Shown here: in pieces, positions 1 through 10,761 of the stretch
Layout: each line of letters opens with the position of its first letter
Numbering within the stretch: the stretch's first letter is position 1
From: Charina bottae
Taxonomy: Eukaryota; Chordata; Lepidosauria; Squamata; Charinaidae
Assembly: GCA_023362775.1 (NCBI GenBank)
Contig: JALMGJ010000012.1
Span: 21,472,001-21,536,000 of the forward strand
Direction: 5' to 3'
DNA length: 64,000 nt
Position numbers and translations under genes: made by a program
The notes under the pieces: generated by a model
Database searches by the model: none
What the model saw: only the letters and a program-made list of their open reading frames with translations
Told to the model about the DNA's origin: nothing

Positions 1-1098
1 TCTGTTGTGTTAGGCATTTACTTCACCCTGCAAACTACAGTACTGTAGTACTTCCTGAAGCTAAAGGATGGATCTTGGCTGGAAAAATCCAGGTGACTAC
101 AAGATGGCATTAAAGAGATATAGAAAACCATCTAGTTGTTACCATCTAATGGTCATCAGATCTGGTAGCTCTAACAATGCTTTTGGAACAATACCAGAAA
201 AGAAACTTATTCCAGAGGTTGTGCACATGCTTAACACGCTGAAAGTTCCAGATGCAGTTCCTGACATCTCCTTGGGTAGGCATCCTGTGGCCACAGGGCC
301 AAATCCCTTTGTTGCTCCCTTGACTGTACTGCCAGGTTGCTAATATTTTAAGAATATTAAAATTCTTTAAATTATTAATTTATTAAAATTCCCCAAAAAT
401 CCCATTGGAATCTTTCAGATCCATAAGATGCCTTGGGTGACCATTCTAAGAGTTCTCTCTATTGAAAGCCCTGGATAATGACATACCTCATCTGGATCAG
501 GAATCGATTGACCACACAAAGGACTTGGCCTATATATCCTCCATATTTAGATCATACGCTAACTGGTCTGAGGCAAGAATAAGGTCCAACATGTGTCCAT
601 CTGTTGGCGTCAGACCAGAAATTACCTGGGACAATCCCTGGACCCACTTCTAGGGCATGGCAAGAAATTCTTCACCACAAGTCCACCAGCTCCACCAAAA
701 ACCACACCACACCAAAAAGCCGCCTCCAGAATCCATAGGGCTCTATCCTGTACCACTTCTCTATCTCGGCCTCAGTCTTCTCTGACTGCCCATAGCAGCT
801 GCCACACTGTCCTCAACTAATTGCAGCCTTGGTACAGGGGAGCCTGGTACCTTTGTCATTGCTGACACTCCCATTCACCACTCCCATTTCTTCAATACAT
901 TGCTGGATCAACTTCAGGCAAGATTCTGCTGACCCTAGATCTTCCATGGGACTATTCAGTCCACCAAGATCTCCTTGTTCTTCCCTTCAATCTACCTGCA
1001 ACCTACAATCTTCCATCAGACACCGTGTACTCCATCCACCAACTCATAGTCCTTCCCTGTCACCACCACAATATTCCTATACTTCCCAGCTCTATATC
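1..1098. other. No recognised gene or repeat
   Basis: AT-rich to pyrimidine-rich DNA. Short open frames at 68-343, 593-820 and 829-1116 have no motif I recognise and no splice or codon evidence. 340-410 is nearly pure A/T. Possibly old retroelement debris, but this is not shown. Confidence 0.4.
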
Positions 1099-1255
1099 CT
1101 TATATCCTCTTTATAATTTTATTGAGTTTTAAAATACATATTAAAAGTTAGAACAGAAAAAAGAAATAGAAATAGAAATACAAAATAAGAAAAAGATAAA
1201 GAAAAAGTGAAATCAAGAAATAATAAACAAAGAAAATATAGAAAATAGGTGTCCT
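1099..1255 (-). mobile_element. Possible LINE 3' end (L1-like), minus strand
   Basis: Read on the minus strand, a pyrimidine-rich stretch is followed by an AATAAA signal near 1115. This resembles a LINE 3' untranslated end. No coding part is recognised, so the class is uncertain. Confidence 0.25.
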
Positions 1256-1639
1256 CCAATCTATCTTTGAACTTTAAGTATCATAAACTATCTACATCAC
1301 TGCCACAAAAACAACAAATCTTGAACCTATTACCTGATACCATCAAAAAGATTAACTTACCAATAGGAAGTCTGACTTTTGTTCCTGCTGGGAATTGAGT
1401 ACTAAATATGAGGAACTCTCTTTGTGTTGGAACAATTGTCCCATTGTTTCCTCTAAAAATGCCCTGAATATGCCTCCCACTGCCATCATTTTAAGGATTA
1501 TAAGTAACAAGGCTGGGATGGACAAAAGTTGATGTTTTGAAGAACTGAAGCAGAGTAAAGATTATTAGTTTGAACGGCCAATGGTTTGATGCAATGGTTG
1601 TGTTCAGGTAACAAGCTTAATCAGGCCAAAGTCATAGCA

Positions 1640-1760
1640 CAATGTTTCCCAAACTTGATAATTACGAGATGTGTGGACTTCAATTCCCAGAATTCCCCAG
1701 CCACCCATGTACATTTCTGAGCATTTTGGGATTTGAAGTTGCCAAGGCTGGGAAACAGTG
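1640..1760. mobile_element. hAT-type palindromic MITE (family D)
   Basis: The ends are inverted copies of a CA..TGTTTCCCAA / ..GGGAAACAGTG terminus, and the interior is nearly palindromic (CCCAGAATTCCCCAGCC on the left arm). The flanks are 8-bp duplications, TCATAGCA (1632-1639) and TCCTAGCA (1761-1768), 7/8 identical with a central TA. Non-coding, so it needed a transposase in trans. It is more diverged than the copies at 18817 and 59750, hence older. Confidence 0.7.
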
Positions 1761-1989
1761 TCCTAGCAGATATTTGCACAATGTGGTAAGAATGTTTAGT
1801 CTTGGTTAAGGTTTTGTAGCTTAACATATCAGGCAAACCCAGACTTTTCTGTTAGTTTATGTTAGGGTGAAGCCAGGTTAAGCATATTGCTGAACACTGC
1901 TGATGTAAGGTCATTTTTATATGTTTAGGGATAGGAGAGTGAATGGACTGTCTAATCTAATACCATGCTATCTTTCCTGTCTTCTTATG

Positions 1990-2400
1990 GAAGACTTATT
2001 TATTTATCGTATGGCACATTCACATCGTGTTACAATAAAAAACATAGAGCAAAATAAATATGAAATATAAAATATAGACAGGAAAATTACAGACGTATGT
2101 CTAGGTTAGAAATATAGTTTTTTGCTTCAGTTGTCACAGCGAGGAAATCGGCAGTCTCCATTGTAGGCTCGGTTTTGACACTCTGTCACTATATGTTGGA
2201 TAGTTTGTATTTCGGCCGCACAGTCACAATTCGATGATGTTGTTTTGCCCCATTTATAAAGGGCATCTGCACATCTACCACGACCTGTGAGAATTTGGTT
2301 CAAGGTTGTCCATATCGCACGAGGCTGGTCAAATCCAGGTGGTTTTTCCAAGATGCAGGGCAACAACTGTTCACGTCCGTGACATTCCTTAAGTCACACA
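1990..2400 (-). pseudogene. C-terminal fragment of a LINE polyprotein (zinc-knuckle-like end)
   Basis: The minus strand keeps about 79 codons open (2366 to 2127). They encode a TLNQILTGRGRC-like segment followed by a C-D-C...H...C array (SNCDCAAEIQTIQHIVTEC). This layout is typical of the region after the reverse transcriptase in several non-LTR retrotransposons. Downstream on that strand the sequence becomes AT-rich and ends in ATAAATAAATAAG near 1995, as a LINE tail would. The reverse transcriptase is absent, so the copy is 5'-truncated and dead. I cannot name the clade. Confidence 0.5.
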
Positions 2401-3448
2401 TGTCCCCTGGGTGGTGCTAAAGAACAGTCACTTCGAAGCAAACACCTGAAGCTTCGAAGTTGCGGTAGCCAGTCAATCCTAGTGATCTCCTGGCTATATC
2501 ACATCGCATCAAATTATGGAAGACTGAATATATTTGTTCATTCAGGAATTGATATAATTTGGAAAACTAAATTTATCTGACATCAGCTGATTTGACGAAG
2601 AAGATGACCCTGCAAGAACTTTGGATGTGAAGTCCTTTCAATAAATTCCAACTCTTTGAAAAGTCCATCTGCATCCTTTCCTTCAAGATTCATCTGTGCC
2701 ATAACAGAAAACTGAAAATGGAAAATTCATGCCAGTTACTCTGACGCTCTCCTCCACTAAAAATACAACGAATCTAAAAGCCATGCTAAATTCCCATCTG
2801 CAATTCTGAACCATGTAGGAATCATGTTACCTTGTCTCTTTTAGTAGGTGGTCTCAGGCAGATTTGCTGTTACTACCTATTACCTCTTGCAAACATTAGG
2901 CATTCTCATCTATCTGAATAATGCCAAATATTATATTTATCTTGATGATTTGCAAAGGTGCCTTCCCACTCTTGATCTACTTTCCCTGTGCTCTGAAATG
3001 TATTTATAAATATATCACCTGCTTTTTAAATGTCAACCTCAAGGTGGCATCGTTCTTGATTAACCTGTCATCTTCATCTCAGCCAGGAAGGGAGAGTATC
3101 TGCCAGCCAGCCTTATGAGGAAATAATAACAGGAACCTGTGCATGATGGGTTATGGATATAAGTGTAGGACTCATTAAATTAACCTATGAAGCAATGCAA
3201 CTTGATACCAGTTGTGCATAACAGCACTTCCATTTGTAGACCTGAAGTTGCAAATCTCCCTTTTGCCTCAATAGTTAACTTTCAGGAGGGGAAAAAATCT
3301 ATCCAGTTCCTTTCTCCAAGGGATCAGAAGTGTTGGATGTAGGGAAGAATGTATGAATGTAGAAGCAGGTTTGAGAAGTTCTCAAGAGTGGGATCCTTTC
3401 AATGTGACTGGGATGAAAAGGAAGATATTACCAGCCCATATAGTCCAA
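2401..3448. other. No recognised feature
   Basis: Ordinary AT-rich DNA. Minus-strand sequence just above 2400 may continue the LINE fragment to about 2480. Nothing supportable as a gene is seen in the rest. Confidence 0.4.
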
Positions 3449-3600
3449 TAACAGCGTTCCACGCACGTCATGCTGGCCACATGACCACGGAAGCGTCTTC
3501 GGACAATGCTGGCTCTTCGGCTAACAAACGGAGATGAGCACCGGCCACTAGAGTCAGACATGACTGCACAAATGTGCGAGGGGAACCTTTACCTTTACCT
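3449..3600 (+). mobile_element. Sauria-type SINE, 5'-truncated
   Basis: The 3' half of the SINE family found complete at 6262, 46503 and 47391. It starts at AACAGCGTTCC, lacks the tRNA-like head, and ends GAGTCAGACATGACTGCAC..GGGGAACCTTTACC. The GAGTCNGACANGACT stretch matches the 3' end of BovB LINEs, whose machinery is known to mobilise these SINEs. Confidence 0.8.
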
Positions 3601-3941
3601 ATAGTTCAATAAGGTGCCAATAATGAAGGTGTTTAAGAATTGCCCAAACTCGTTTAGGGTGGAAAACAGGATGCTTAAAGTGCATGAGTTAATCATCTAT
3701 ATACACAATTAAAAATTATCTAAACAATCTTGAAAAATGTGATTCATGAAGACTAAAGGTGAATTGATCAATCTATCGGACATTACTGTATATTCAAACT
3801 TCTCATAATGAAAATTCAATGGAGTTAAATATTTCTGCCCCTCCTTTTTTCCTTATATTTCATCTGATAGCTGTTTTTTAAATGTTTTATTCCAACTCAC
3901 ATCCTGAACAAACAGCTAAAAGCCAGCAGTATACTCTATAT

Positions 3942-4014
3942 CAGTGTTTCTCAACCTTGACAACTTTAAGATGTGTGGACTTCAATTCCCAGAATTCCCC
4001 AGCCAGCATAGCTG
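3942..4014 (+). mobile_element. Half of a family D hAT MITE
   Basis: Left arm only: CAGTGTTTCTCAACCTTG and the CCCAGAATTCCCCAGCC segment, ending in AGCATAGCTGG. The right arm is missing, so no duplication can be tested. Confidence 0.6.
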
Positions 4015-4175
4015 GTTATCATTATTTTACTGGATCATTAAAATTATCCTTCAAAGGTGCCACAGAATAGGTACATTTGACATAATCTGACCTGTCCATA
4101 GGAAAATCCTCAGGTCTTAGGGAGATGTGTAATTCACAAATGATCAAGGAAGGTAGTAAATTTGCCAGAGTTTCC

Positions 4176-4232
4176 ATAGTTTATTTATTTATTTATTAAT
4201 CAAATTTATCACCGCCCATCTCTACCACGGTT
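4176..4232 (-). mobile_element. LINE 3' tail (CR1/L2 type) with (ATTT)n
   Basis: On the minus strand: GAGATGGGCGGTGATAAATT followed by (AATA)n. This short module recurs at least 15 times here and always runs into a tetranucleotide repeat. The clade is inferred from known reptile LINE ends. Confidence 0.55.
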
Positions 4233-5738
4233 GTCAGGCATGGAGGTAGGTGTTGGGAATCAGACGGCTGATACTGCAGCAGAAATAGTTACTGGGTTTT
4301 AGGATTAGGGATTAGTAAAGCAGCTACTGGTTGCTGGGCTAGCTGGTTCATTGTAAGGGCTAACTGATTCCTCTGAGTTACAACTTGGTTCTGATCCTGG
4401 AGCAAGGCAGTGGCAACTAGTTAGCAGGATTGCAAGATGGATAGCCATGGTTTCATCCTGGTATCAAAGCACAAGCTCTCCTCCCATTATGTTGGAAATA
4501 GCAGTCGGCAGATATTGCTGCCAGATTTCACATCCTCTTCAAAACTCCAGATTACCTCTACCTAACTGACAGCACGGAGGACAAGATAGAACCCTCTGGG
4601 ACACCATATAGATCAACAGCCTATGTTGTGTTCTACAGGACAGTAGTTTCCTTCCAAACATATAGTAGTTCCTCTAGCACCATCTTCTGAACATGGCACA
4701 GCAGGAAGGGCTGGAATAACCACTAAACCATGTTTCCAAGGCTGAATTCTGCTTGATGGTTGAGAAGGATATCATGGCTGATAGTATAGAAAGTGACTTA
4801 AAGATCCAGGAAATCTAAAATCCAGGAAATCTAAAATGGGACCACACTATCCCATTCATTTTCTGGCACAGAAGACAGTAATTGGCTTTGTTTGTTGCTT
4901 TGATTGTTTCCAAGCAGAGTTCTATAGTAGCATAACTATACTTCGAACAAGCTTCCAACTTCTTAATTTATATTTATAAATGTCACCCTCTCTTCAAAGC
5001 CAGTGTTTCTGCACCCACACCCCTGAATTATCTTCAGGTTGAGATGAGAATTGTTGCTGATCTTTAAGAGTAACTGTTGGAGAACTTCACGTTCTCACTG
5101 CTCAGAAGCAGCCTGGCAAAATAACCCAATGGCTGAATAGGTCAAGTCCTGATGAATCATATCAAATGTCCATCTTGTCGAGCATCCTGTGTCACACAGC
5201 AGCCAACTCGGAGATTTGGGTAACAAGTCCTCCTTGCTTTGGCCTTCCAGCAACTGGTATTTAGGGGCCCGTGGCCTCTGAAACTGGAGACTGCCCACAG
5301 ACATCATGATTAGCAGTCCCTGATGGATTCTACATAAATCCGGGCAGAAGCTACTTAGAATGATGGGGATATTTACCACATTGAGCTGCAAACACACTGC
5401 CAATAAGAAGTGTATTTTGCCCTAGACTATTGCCAGAGCAGGGCACTAATAGCTTTTTTGAAATCCTCCATCAAATTTATGGGTGGAGAATTTGGGTAGA
5501 TGACTTATCCTCATTTTTCCAGGGGAAGGAGAACTTCTTGGACAATTTCTCAAGGGAAGGGCTTCTCTTTCGCAGTGACAGTAACACCACTGCTAAAAAA
5601 AAAAGCACAATGGGGAAAGTACTCATCTAATGTCTTCCTTTGAGATTTAGTGTGGAAAGCCACATTATTGTATGTTTCCATGATTGTACAGTAAAAAAGG
5701 GACATTTGCAAGCATCTCTTGGAAATAAATGCATGCAG
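4233..5738. other. No gene; possible old LINE fragment at 4560-4860
   Basis: 4560-4860 (GAACCCTCTGGGACACCATA, then GGATATCATGGCTGATAGTA) resembles a reptile LINE-derived repeat I have seen in this form, but the clade is uncertain. The 102-codon minus-strand frame at 5095-5403 has no recognisable motif. Confidence 0.3.
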
Positions 5739-5999
5739 TGTCAGCCGTACCAGGAAGACCAGACAGGAAACACAGCCATATAAGTTAATTCTACTTTATT
5801 GTAAAGCTACATTAACAGAACCTTGCAAGTACAATTCTCCTGCCGTCTTCTTTACAGCCCTATAACTTAGGGAGGGTCCCTCCTGAGCATCTTGCTCCAC
5901 ACACTATTCAGCTGAGGAGGAGGCTCCCTCTTATCTGAACATTCCCTAGGCAGCATCTCTTTGCCCCGTCTCCCAAGGTCATCCCCACATACCATTACA
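5739..5999 (-). mobile_element. Solo LTR, minus strand (same family as 35.2 and 59.1 kb)
   Basis: Minus-strand boundaries are TGTAATGGTATGTGGGG and GGCTGACA (TG...CA). It contains GGGACCCTCCCT(A) and an AATAAAG-like polyadenylation signal, so U3-R-U5 order is plausible. The flanks are TGCAG (5734-5738) and TGCAA (6000-6004), a 4/5 match to a 5-bp duplication. No internal retroviral coding region is present, as expected after recombination between two LTRs. Confidence 0.6.
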
Positions 6000-6261
6000 T
6001 GCAAGAACATCGTGCTGCACTTGTGAGCATTACAGCAAAACTCCTTTGAACAAATTATCAAACACAAATTCTCTACTCCTGCTAATTATTATTGTCCCAC
6101 CAATCCTCCCAGCTGCCAATCTGGGGGCTTTTCAGCTTCCATTTAGAAAATACTCCAATATGGGAGGGGTGGTACTGTATGCTGGTTTGAATGGTTGTCA
6201 ATAGAGTAAACGGCTTTCAATGTCCATTTCCACCCTTCTCCAAATTGCCTCTAGGATAAGT

Positions 6262-6589
6262 AAAGGTAAAGGTTCCCCCACACAGTTGTGTCCAACTCTA
6301 GGGGCCAGTGCTCATCTCCGTTTGTTAGCTGAAGAGCCAGCGTTGTCTGAAGATGCTTCCGCGGTCATGTGGCCAGCATGATGCACGCGGAACGCTGTTA
6401 CCTACCCACCGAAGTGGTACCTATTAATCTACTTGCATTTGCATGCTTTCGAATTGCTAGGTTGGCAACCGCTGGGGCGAGTGTGGGAGCTCACTCCGTC
6501 ATGTGGGGCTAGGGATTCGAACCTTCGAACTTGTGACCTTCCGATCGACAAGCCTGGCATCTTAACCACTGAGCCACCACGCCCCCTTC
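6262..6589 (-). mobile_element. Sauria-type SINE, near full length
   Basis: Minus strand: tRNA-like head with A box (TGGCTCAGTGGTTAAG) and B-box-like GGTTCGAATCC, a central SINE body, a BovB-like 3' end and an ACCTTT tail. An 11-bp target duplication CTAGGATAAGT flanks it at 6251-6261 and 6590-6600, so the ends are well defined. Transcribed by RNA polymerase III when active. Confidence 0.9.
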
Positions 6590-7190
6590 CTAGGATAAGT
6601 GTCACTGGTTAAAACACGAGAAGTCCTATCAATGTATCGGTCCATCTAATTTAGCATTAGGAACACATACTGGCAACTGCAATCCAGAATTTCATGCAAG
6701 AATCTTTCCACACCTAGAGGCTTGAACCTGGGACCTTTGGTATGCAAAGCATATGCAAAGCATGTGCAGTGCAGTGCATTGACTTAAAGCCCCACTCCAC
6801 ATGTGGATTCAGGAGGAGGCATAGAGGCACCACACATATAGATATTTCCTTTTGCCTCCTACATTCACACACATACACACCTATGCTTTCCAGAGCCAGG
6901 TTCTTCAGCTTGGTGTCCTCCAGGCTCTGGGGTCCTAATTTTGTAAATTATTTGTTTAATTAATTTTTTTAAAAAATGAAGGGATAGCTCACTTTCTGCA
7001 GGGCAAATCCCTAGCATCCCGATATCCCCATCGTTAGAATCGCAGGGATTCTTCCCAAATGAAATGCCTGAGCTCTGCGGTCCAAGGTTTTGCTTGCCTC
7101 ACCAATCCAAAAAGTTTGGCCTCTCTTTCTGCAGTAGGAGCTACTAGCACATGCCCATGGTCATCTTAACTACTGTGATTCATTGTTTCC
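6590..7190. other. No recognised feature
   Basis: Mixed composition with no coding signal. The 73-codon frame near 6742 shows no known motif. Confidence 0.4.
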
Positions 7191-7193
7191 AAT

Positions 7194-7246
<53 letters not shown>

Positions 7247-7300
7247 ATACTTATATCACCGCCCATCTCCCCCCACAGAGGGGACTCTGGGCGGTTATTC
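7194..7300 (-). mobile_element. LINE 3' tail with (TATC)12
   Basis: Minus strand: AACCGCCCAGAGTCCCCTCT.., then GGGGAGATGGGCGGTGATAT, then a pure GATA tract (7196-7245). The microsatellite begins exactly where the LINE end stops. A 124-codon frame through it is a repeat artefact. Confidence 0.65.
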
Positions 7301-7967
7301 TTATTTTATAAGAAATACCTTCAACCTCCCCCTGCAAGAATTCCCCACACGAGTCAGAAAATGTTGCTATACCCTCCCGTTCTACTCAAAGTGCTTTTAT
7401 TTTTACTTCTCTGCCACTTTTTGACACAGAAGGAGGAGAGGACCTGCTGTGAACATGAAATTAGATATTTCGAGAGCTATTATAAACTGTGGAGTTTCTT
7501 GGTGACTCGGTTCAAAGTTGTGTAGCACAGGTGTTCCTGTAATTGTAATAGACTTTGAAAATTAATCGCATTCAGGGTCCAGAATCTCATACTGCTTGCT
7601 CCATGGCATGCTGGTTTAACATTAAACTGTCATATCAAACTCATCAAAATACTGGCTGCTTTCATATAAGCCATGAGGTTTTTTCCCCTAAGTTTTCCTT
7701 GATGCCTCTTTGATTTCCATTTGAACCCAATGAGTTCCTCTTTGCACTCTGTCCTTCCACCTCTTCAAGCCACAGGCAGAAAACTGGTTTTGCAAAATTG
7801 AGGAAGAAGGAGGGATCTGGGCAGCTTATTCAGTTTTTTATCCATTAAGGTTGACTCTTTTAAGTTTGGCATGTTGGGAATAGGCAGCCAAAGGCTGACA
7901 TGTCTAAAATTGTCTGTATAAGTTGTGTGTAGGAAACACTGTATACAACACTGTATAAGTTGTGTGT
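7301..7967. other. No recognised feature
   Basis: No gene seen. The phrase GTATAAGTTGTGTGTAGG occurs twice, near 7917 and 7953, just before the next SINE; this is a small local duplication. Confidence 0.4.
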
Positions 7968-8298
7968 AGGGGCGTGGTGGCTCAGCGGGTAAGACGCCAG
8001 GCTTGTCAATCGGAAGATCGCAAGTTCAGAGGTTCGAATCCCTAGCCCTGCATGCGGAGTGAGCTCCCACACTCGCCCCAGCTCTTGCCAACCTAACAAT
8101 TCGAAAGCATGCCAATGCAAGGAGATGAATAGGTACCACTTCGGTGGGTAGGTAACAGCGTTCCGCGTGCGTCATGCGGCCACATGACCATGGAAGCATC
8201 TTCGGACAACGCTGGCTCTTCGGCTAACAAACGGAGATGAGCACCGGCCCCTAGAGTCGGACACGACTGCACAAATGTGCGGGGGGAACCTTTACCTT
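7968..8298 (+). mobile_element. Sauria-type SINE, full length
   Basis: Starts GGGGCGTGGTGGCTCAGCGG (A box) with B box GAGGTTCGAATCC near 8030, then the common body and BovB-like 3' end GAGTCGGACACGACTG, and tail ACCTTTACC. I did not find a convincing target duplication. Confidence 0.85.
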
Positions 8299-8754
8299 TT
8301 TTAGGAAACATCCCACGTATTTGTGGGAGTGGAAGATTGAATACACCCTTGTCTTTCTATTCAGGCTGAAAACAAAACAAGAGTCTAAAGCTTCAAGTCT
8401 TTTTCACTTAGTGTAACTCAGTGTTCAAAAACCAGCCAAATAATAAAATGTTCTGTCCGGTTTAGAAGCCAGGAGCATCCTACAACATCTGCTATTGCTC
8501 TCTTGGCACGATGTAGGTTTATACAGTAAAAAATAAAAAATGATAAGCATACAATCAGCCCGAAATAAGTTGAGTTTTATTATCAACTTTATAGGAAGAA
8601 GAGGTAGAGGCCATAAATTTATTGTGCAATGGTGGGGGCCAAGAGAAAGTTTGTATTTTAATCCAGCATTTGTTTGTTTGCTTGTTTGCTTCCATGAAGC
8701 ACACAAATGGCAAATAAACTTGCATAGCTATTTGCTCTCCCAAATAATTAAATT

Positions 8755-9010
8755 AGTATTTAGAAGTGTACTGCCCCTAGATCAGGAGGTTCAATTTAGG
8801 AAGCTAGTTGCACAGGAGCATATCTGTTCCCCAGGGCCACACAGCTGCTCCTGGCTTCCAGCATTTGATGCTCAAGGCAGATAACTTCCTCTTTCTCATG
8901 GAAGGGCCAGCCTTGGTACCAATCCAAAACCATAGAAAGGATGTGTTTTATCCCTGAACCTACTTCAATCCATCATCTCTGCCACTTGGATGGAACACTA
9001 GGACCTGCTT
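8755..9010. repeat. Unclassified dispersed repeat
   Basis: Two stretches recur elsewhere. TACTGCCCCTA..TCAGGAGGTTC..TTAGGAAGCTAGT is also at about 45620-45665. CAGCTGCTCC.TGGCTTC.AGCA..AGGCCAGCCTTGG is also at about 48248-48325. The three loci look like pieces of one old interspersed repeat. No ends or class can be assigned. Confidence 0.45.
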
Positions 9011-9155
9011 TCTGCTTTCAGAGAAGTTTGCAGGGGGAAAAAAAGCAAACCATCAGAAACATTGCTGGGTTCTCCTATCATGCAAAGCTTAAACACACCT
9101 ATAGACACACACCCCTTCCCACAAGGGCTTTTGGAAAGAAGATGCCATAGCCCTG

Positions 9156-9292
9156 GTTCTATTTCTATTTTTCTATTTTTCTATTTTTCTATTTTTCTAT
9201 TTTTCTATTTTTCTATTTTTCTATTTTTCTATTTTTCTATTTTTCTATTTTTTTATTTTTCTATTTTTCTATTTTTCTATTTTTCTATTATT
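9156..9292 (+). repeat. Octanucleotide array (CTATTTTT)n
   Basis: About 16 tandem copies of an 8-nt unit with rare substitutions (one TTATTTTT). Because 8 and 3 share no factor, translation gives an 8-residue periodic peptide that is not a gene. It ends in ATTATTATTTC. Confidence 0.9.
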
Positions 9293-9672
9293 ATTTCTTC
9301 CAGAATGGTAAAACTTTACTCCTAGAGCTGGCAAATATTAATATAGGGCAGAGAAACTCTGCATTTTTTCTTACCAAGTTTCATTCAATCTGATGAAAGA
9401 GAATTTGTTTCTGAGAGTTCTTTTGGTGGAGAAGAAAATTTCAGTGAAATTCTCATGGATGGACAGTGAAGGCTTCAACGTGATGGAAACAGAACATAAC
9501 AACAGCAAATGCAGTACTCTCCACCACCTCCAACAATAAAGCAAGCTCAGAAGCACCAAAAGAGGAATTGAAAATGAATTCTTAAGCACTTTGACTGGAA
9601 GTAAAAGAAAAAAAATCAAATCTTTTCCCCAGGGGGAGAAACGTTTTTAGAAACTATAAGGCAGATTATAGG
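9293..9672. other. No recognised feature
   Basis: Purine-rich, non-repetitive DNA with no coding evidence. Confidence 0.35.
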
Positions 9673-10084
9673 TAGGCTGACCATATGTCCCGTTGTTTTA
9701 GCATTTTTCAACCGTCCCATTGTTTTGATAAAAATCTCAATTTTGTCCCGTTTTTTAAACCCGGCGGGAATGGCACAGAAGGAGGATCTGAGCCGGAGCT
9801 GCCGATTGGAGGCAGCCCAGAAAAGGAAGCTCTCCCGCCTATCAGCGTGCGGCAAAGGAGGGTGGGGTTTGCAGGTGGGAGCCAATCGTGCAATTGGGGG
9901 GCGGGGTTTGCAGGTGGGAGCCAATCGTGCAATTGGGGGGCGGGGTTTGCAGGCGGGAGCCAATTGTACAGACCGGGGGGTGGGGGTCCCTGTCTTTTTC
10001 ATGAATATGGAATATTACATAAGACCCCGTCCCGTTTTGCCATCCCAATGCCCCATTTTTGTCTCAAGGAAATATGGTCAGCCT

Positions 10085-10085
<1 letters not shown>
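9673..10085. mobile_element. Non-autonomous DNA transposon flanked by TA
   Basis: Terminal inverted repeats GGCTGACCATAT (9675-9686) and ATATGGTCAGCC (10072-10083), each flanked by TA. The TA fits a Tc1/mariner-type duplication, but a longer duplication cannot be excluded because another repeat abuts the right end. The interior carries a GC-rich tandem repeat. No transposase frame is present. Confidence 0.6.
9862..9992 (+). repeat. 38-bp minisatellite inside the 9.7-kb transposon
   Basis: About three copies of a unit with GGGTTTGCAGG, GGGAGCCAAT and TTGGGGGG. The first two copies are almost identical and the third is variant. The same unit, inverted, lies inside the hAT element at 38640-38881. 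Confidence 0.8.
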
Positions 10086-10088
<3 letters not shown>

Positions 10089-10121
<33 letters not shown>

Positions 10122-10200
10122 TCTTATTTATACCCCGCCTATCCCCTCCCTAATGGAGGGCTCTAGGCGGCTTACAATCATGTACTTCAATTTTATACAA
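10089..10200 (-). mobile_element. LINE 3' tail with (ATTT)n
   Basis: Minus strand: GCCGCCTAGAGCCCTCCATT, then GGGATAGGCGGGGTATAAAT, then (AAAT)n. It directly follows the TA-flanked transposon. Confidence 0.6.
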
Positions 10201-10204
10201 TCAT

Positions 10205-10443
10205 ATCATACCCGCGCGATTAGGGAGGGGGTTGAGGGAACCGGCTCTTCTTTTCCAGGCATCAGAACTACAAGTCCCAGAATGCCTCGCTTTCGGAGCC
10301 GGCTGCTGACATCCCGGAAGTTGTAACTGGGATCCGTCGTCCTCTGCCGCCGTCCTCAGCCGCCATTCCGGCTTCTCCAGATCTCCGTCTCTGTCTTCGG
10401 CTCCGAGGCGACTCCCCGACAGGATGCCAGCATATTGCCCCAC
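10205..10443 (+). promoter_or_regulatory. CpG-rich promoter-like island with a candidate first exon
   Basis: About 240 bases with a local burst of CpG in otherwise AT-rich repeat DNA. Visible motifs are: ACTACAAGTCCCAGAATGC at 10267-10285 (ZNF143/STAF-type site), CCGGAAGT at 10314-10321 (ETS) and GCCGCCAT at 10359-10366 (YY1-like, often just downstream of a TATA-less start). There is an ATG at 10424 with a short open stretch. GTGAGT at 10444-10449 is a full match to the splice-donor intron side. The layout fits a housekeeping-type promoter with a first coding exon, but the donor abuts a SINE and no second exon is identified. It could also be a stranded promoter copy. Confidence 0.45.
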
Positions 10444-10446
10444 GTG

Positions 10447-10608
10447 AGTGGTACCCATTTATCTACTTGCTTATTTAGCTTTCGAATCACTGGGTTGGCA
10501 GAGAGCTGGGGCTAGTGCCGAGAGCTCACCTCGCCACGCGGATTCGAACTGCCGACCTTATGATCGGCAGACTACCAGCTCAGCGGGTTAAACCCTACCG
10601 CGCCCCTT
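10447..10608 (-). mobile_element. Diverged tRNA-headed SINE fragment
   Basis: Minus strand, only the head and the start of the body: A-box-like GGTAGGGTTTAACCCGCTGAGC at the right end, B-box-like GTTCGAATCC and the CTTTCGAA segment. The 3' half is missing. More diverged than the other SINEs here. Confidence 0.6.
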
Positions 10609-10635
10609 ATAGGACAACATTATTTTTCAACCACA

Positions 10636-10697
10636 GTAATATAACCGCCCAGAGTCCCCTTGGGGGAGATGGTGCGGTGATAGAAGTCGAAACATAA

Positions 10698-10760
<63 letters not shown>
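10636..10760 (+). mobile_element. LINE 3' tail with (GATA)n
   Basis: AACCGCCCAGAGTCCCCTTG, GGGGGAGATGGTGCGGTGAT and GTCGAAACATAAA, then about 16 GATA units (10697-10760). Confidence 0.65.

Positions 10761-10761
<1 letters not shown>

Noticed and set aside
7151..7525. 124-codon frame
   Set aside because: Begins in the TATC microsatellite and runs through a LINE tail.
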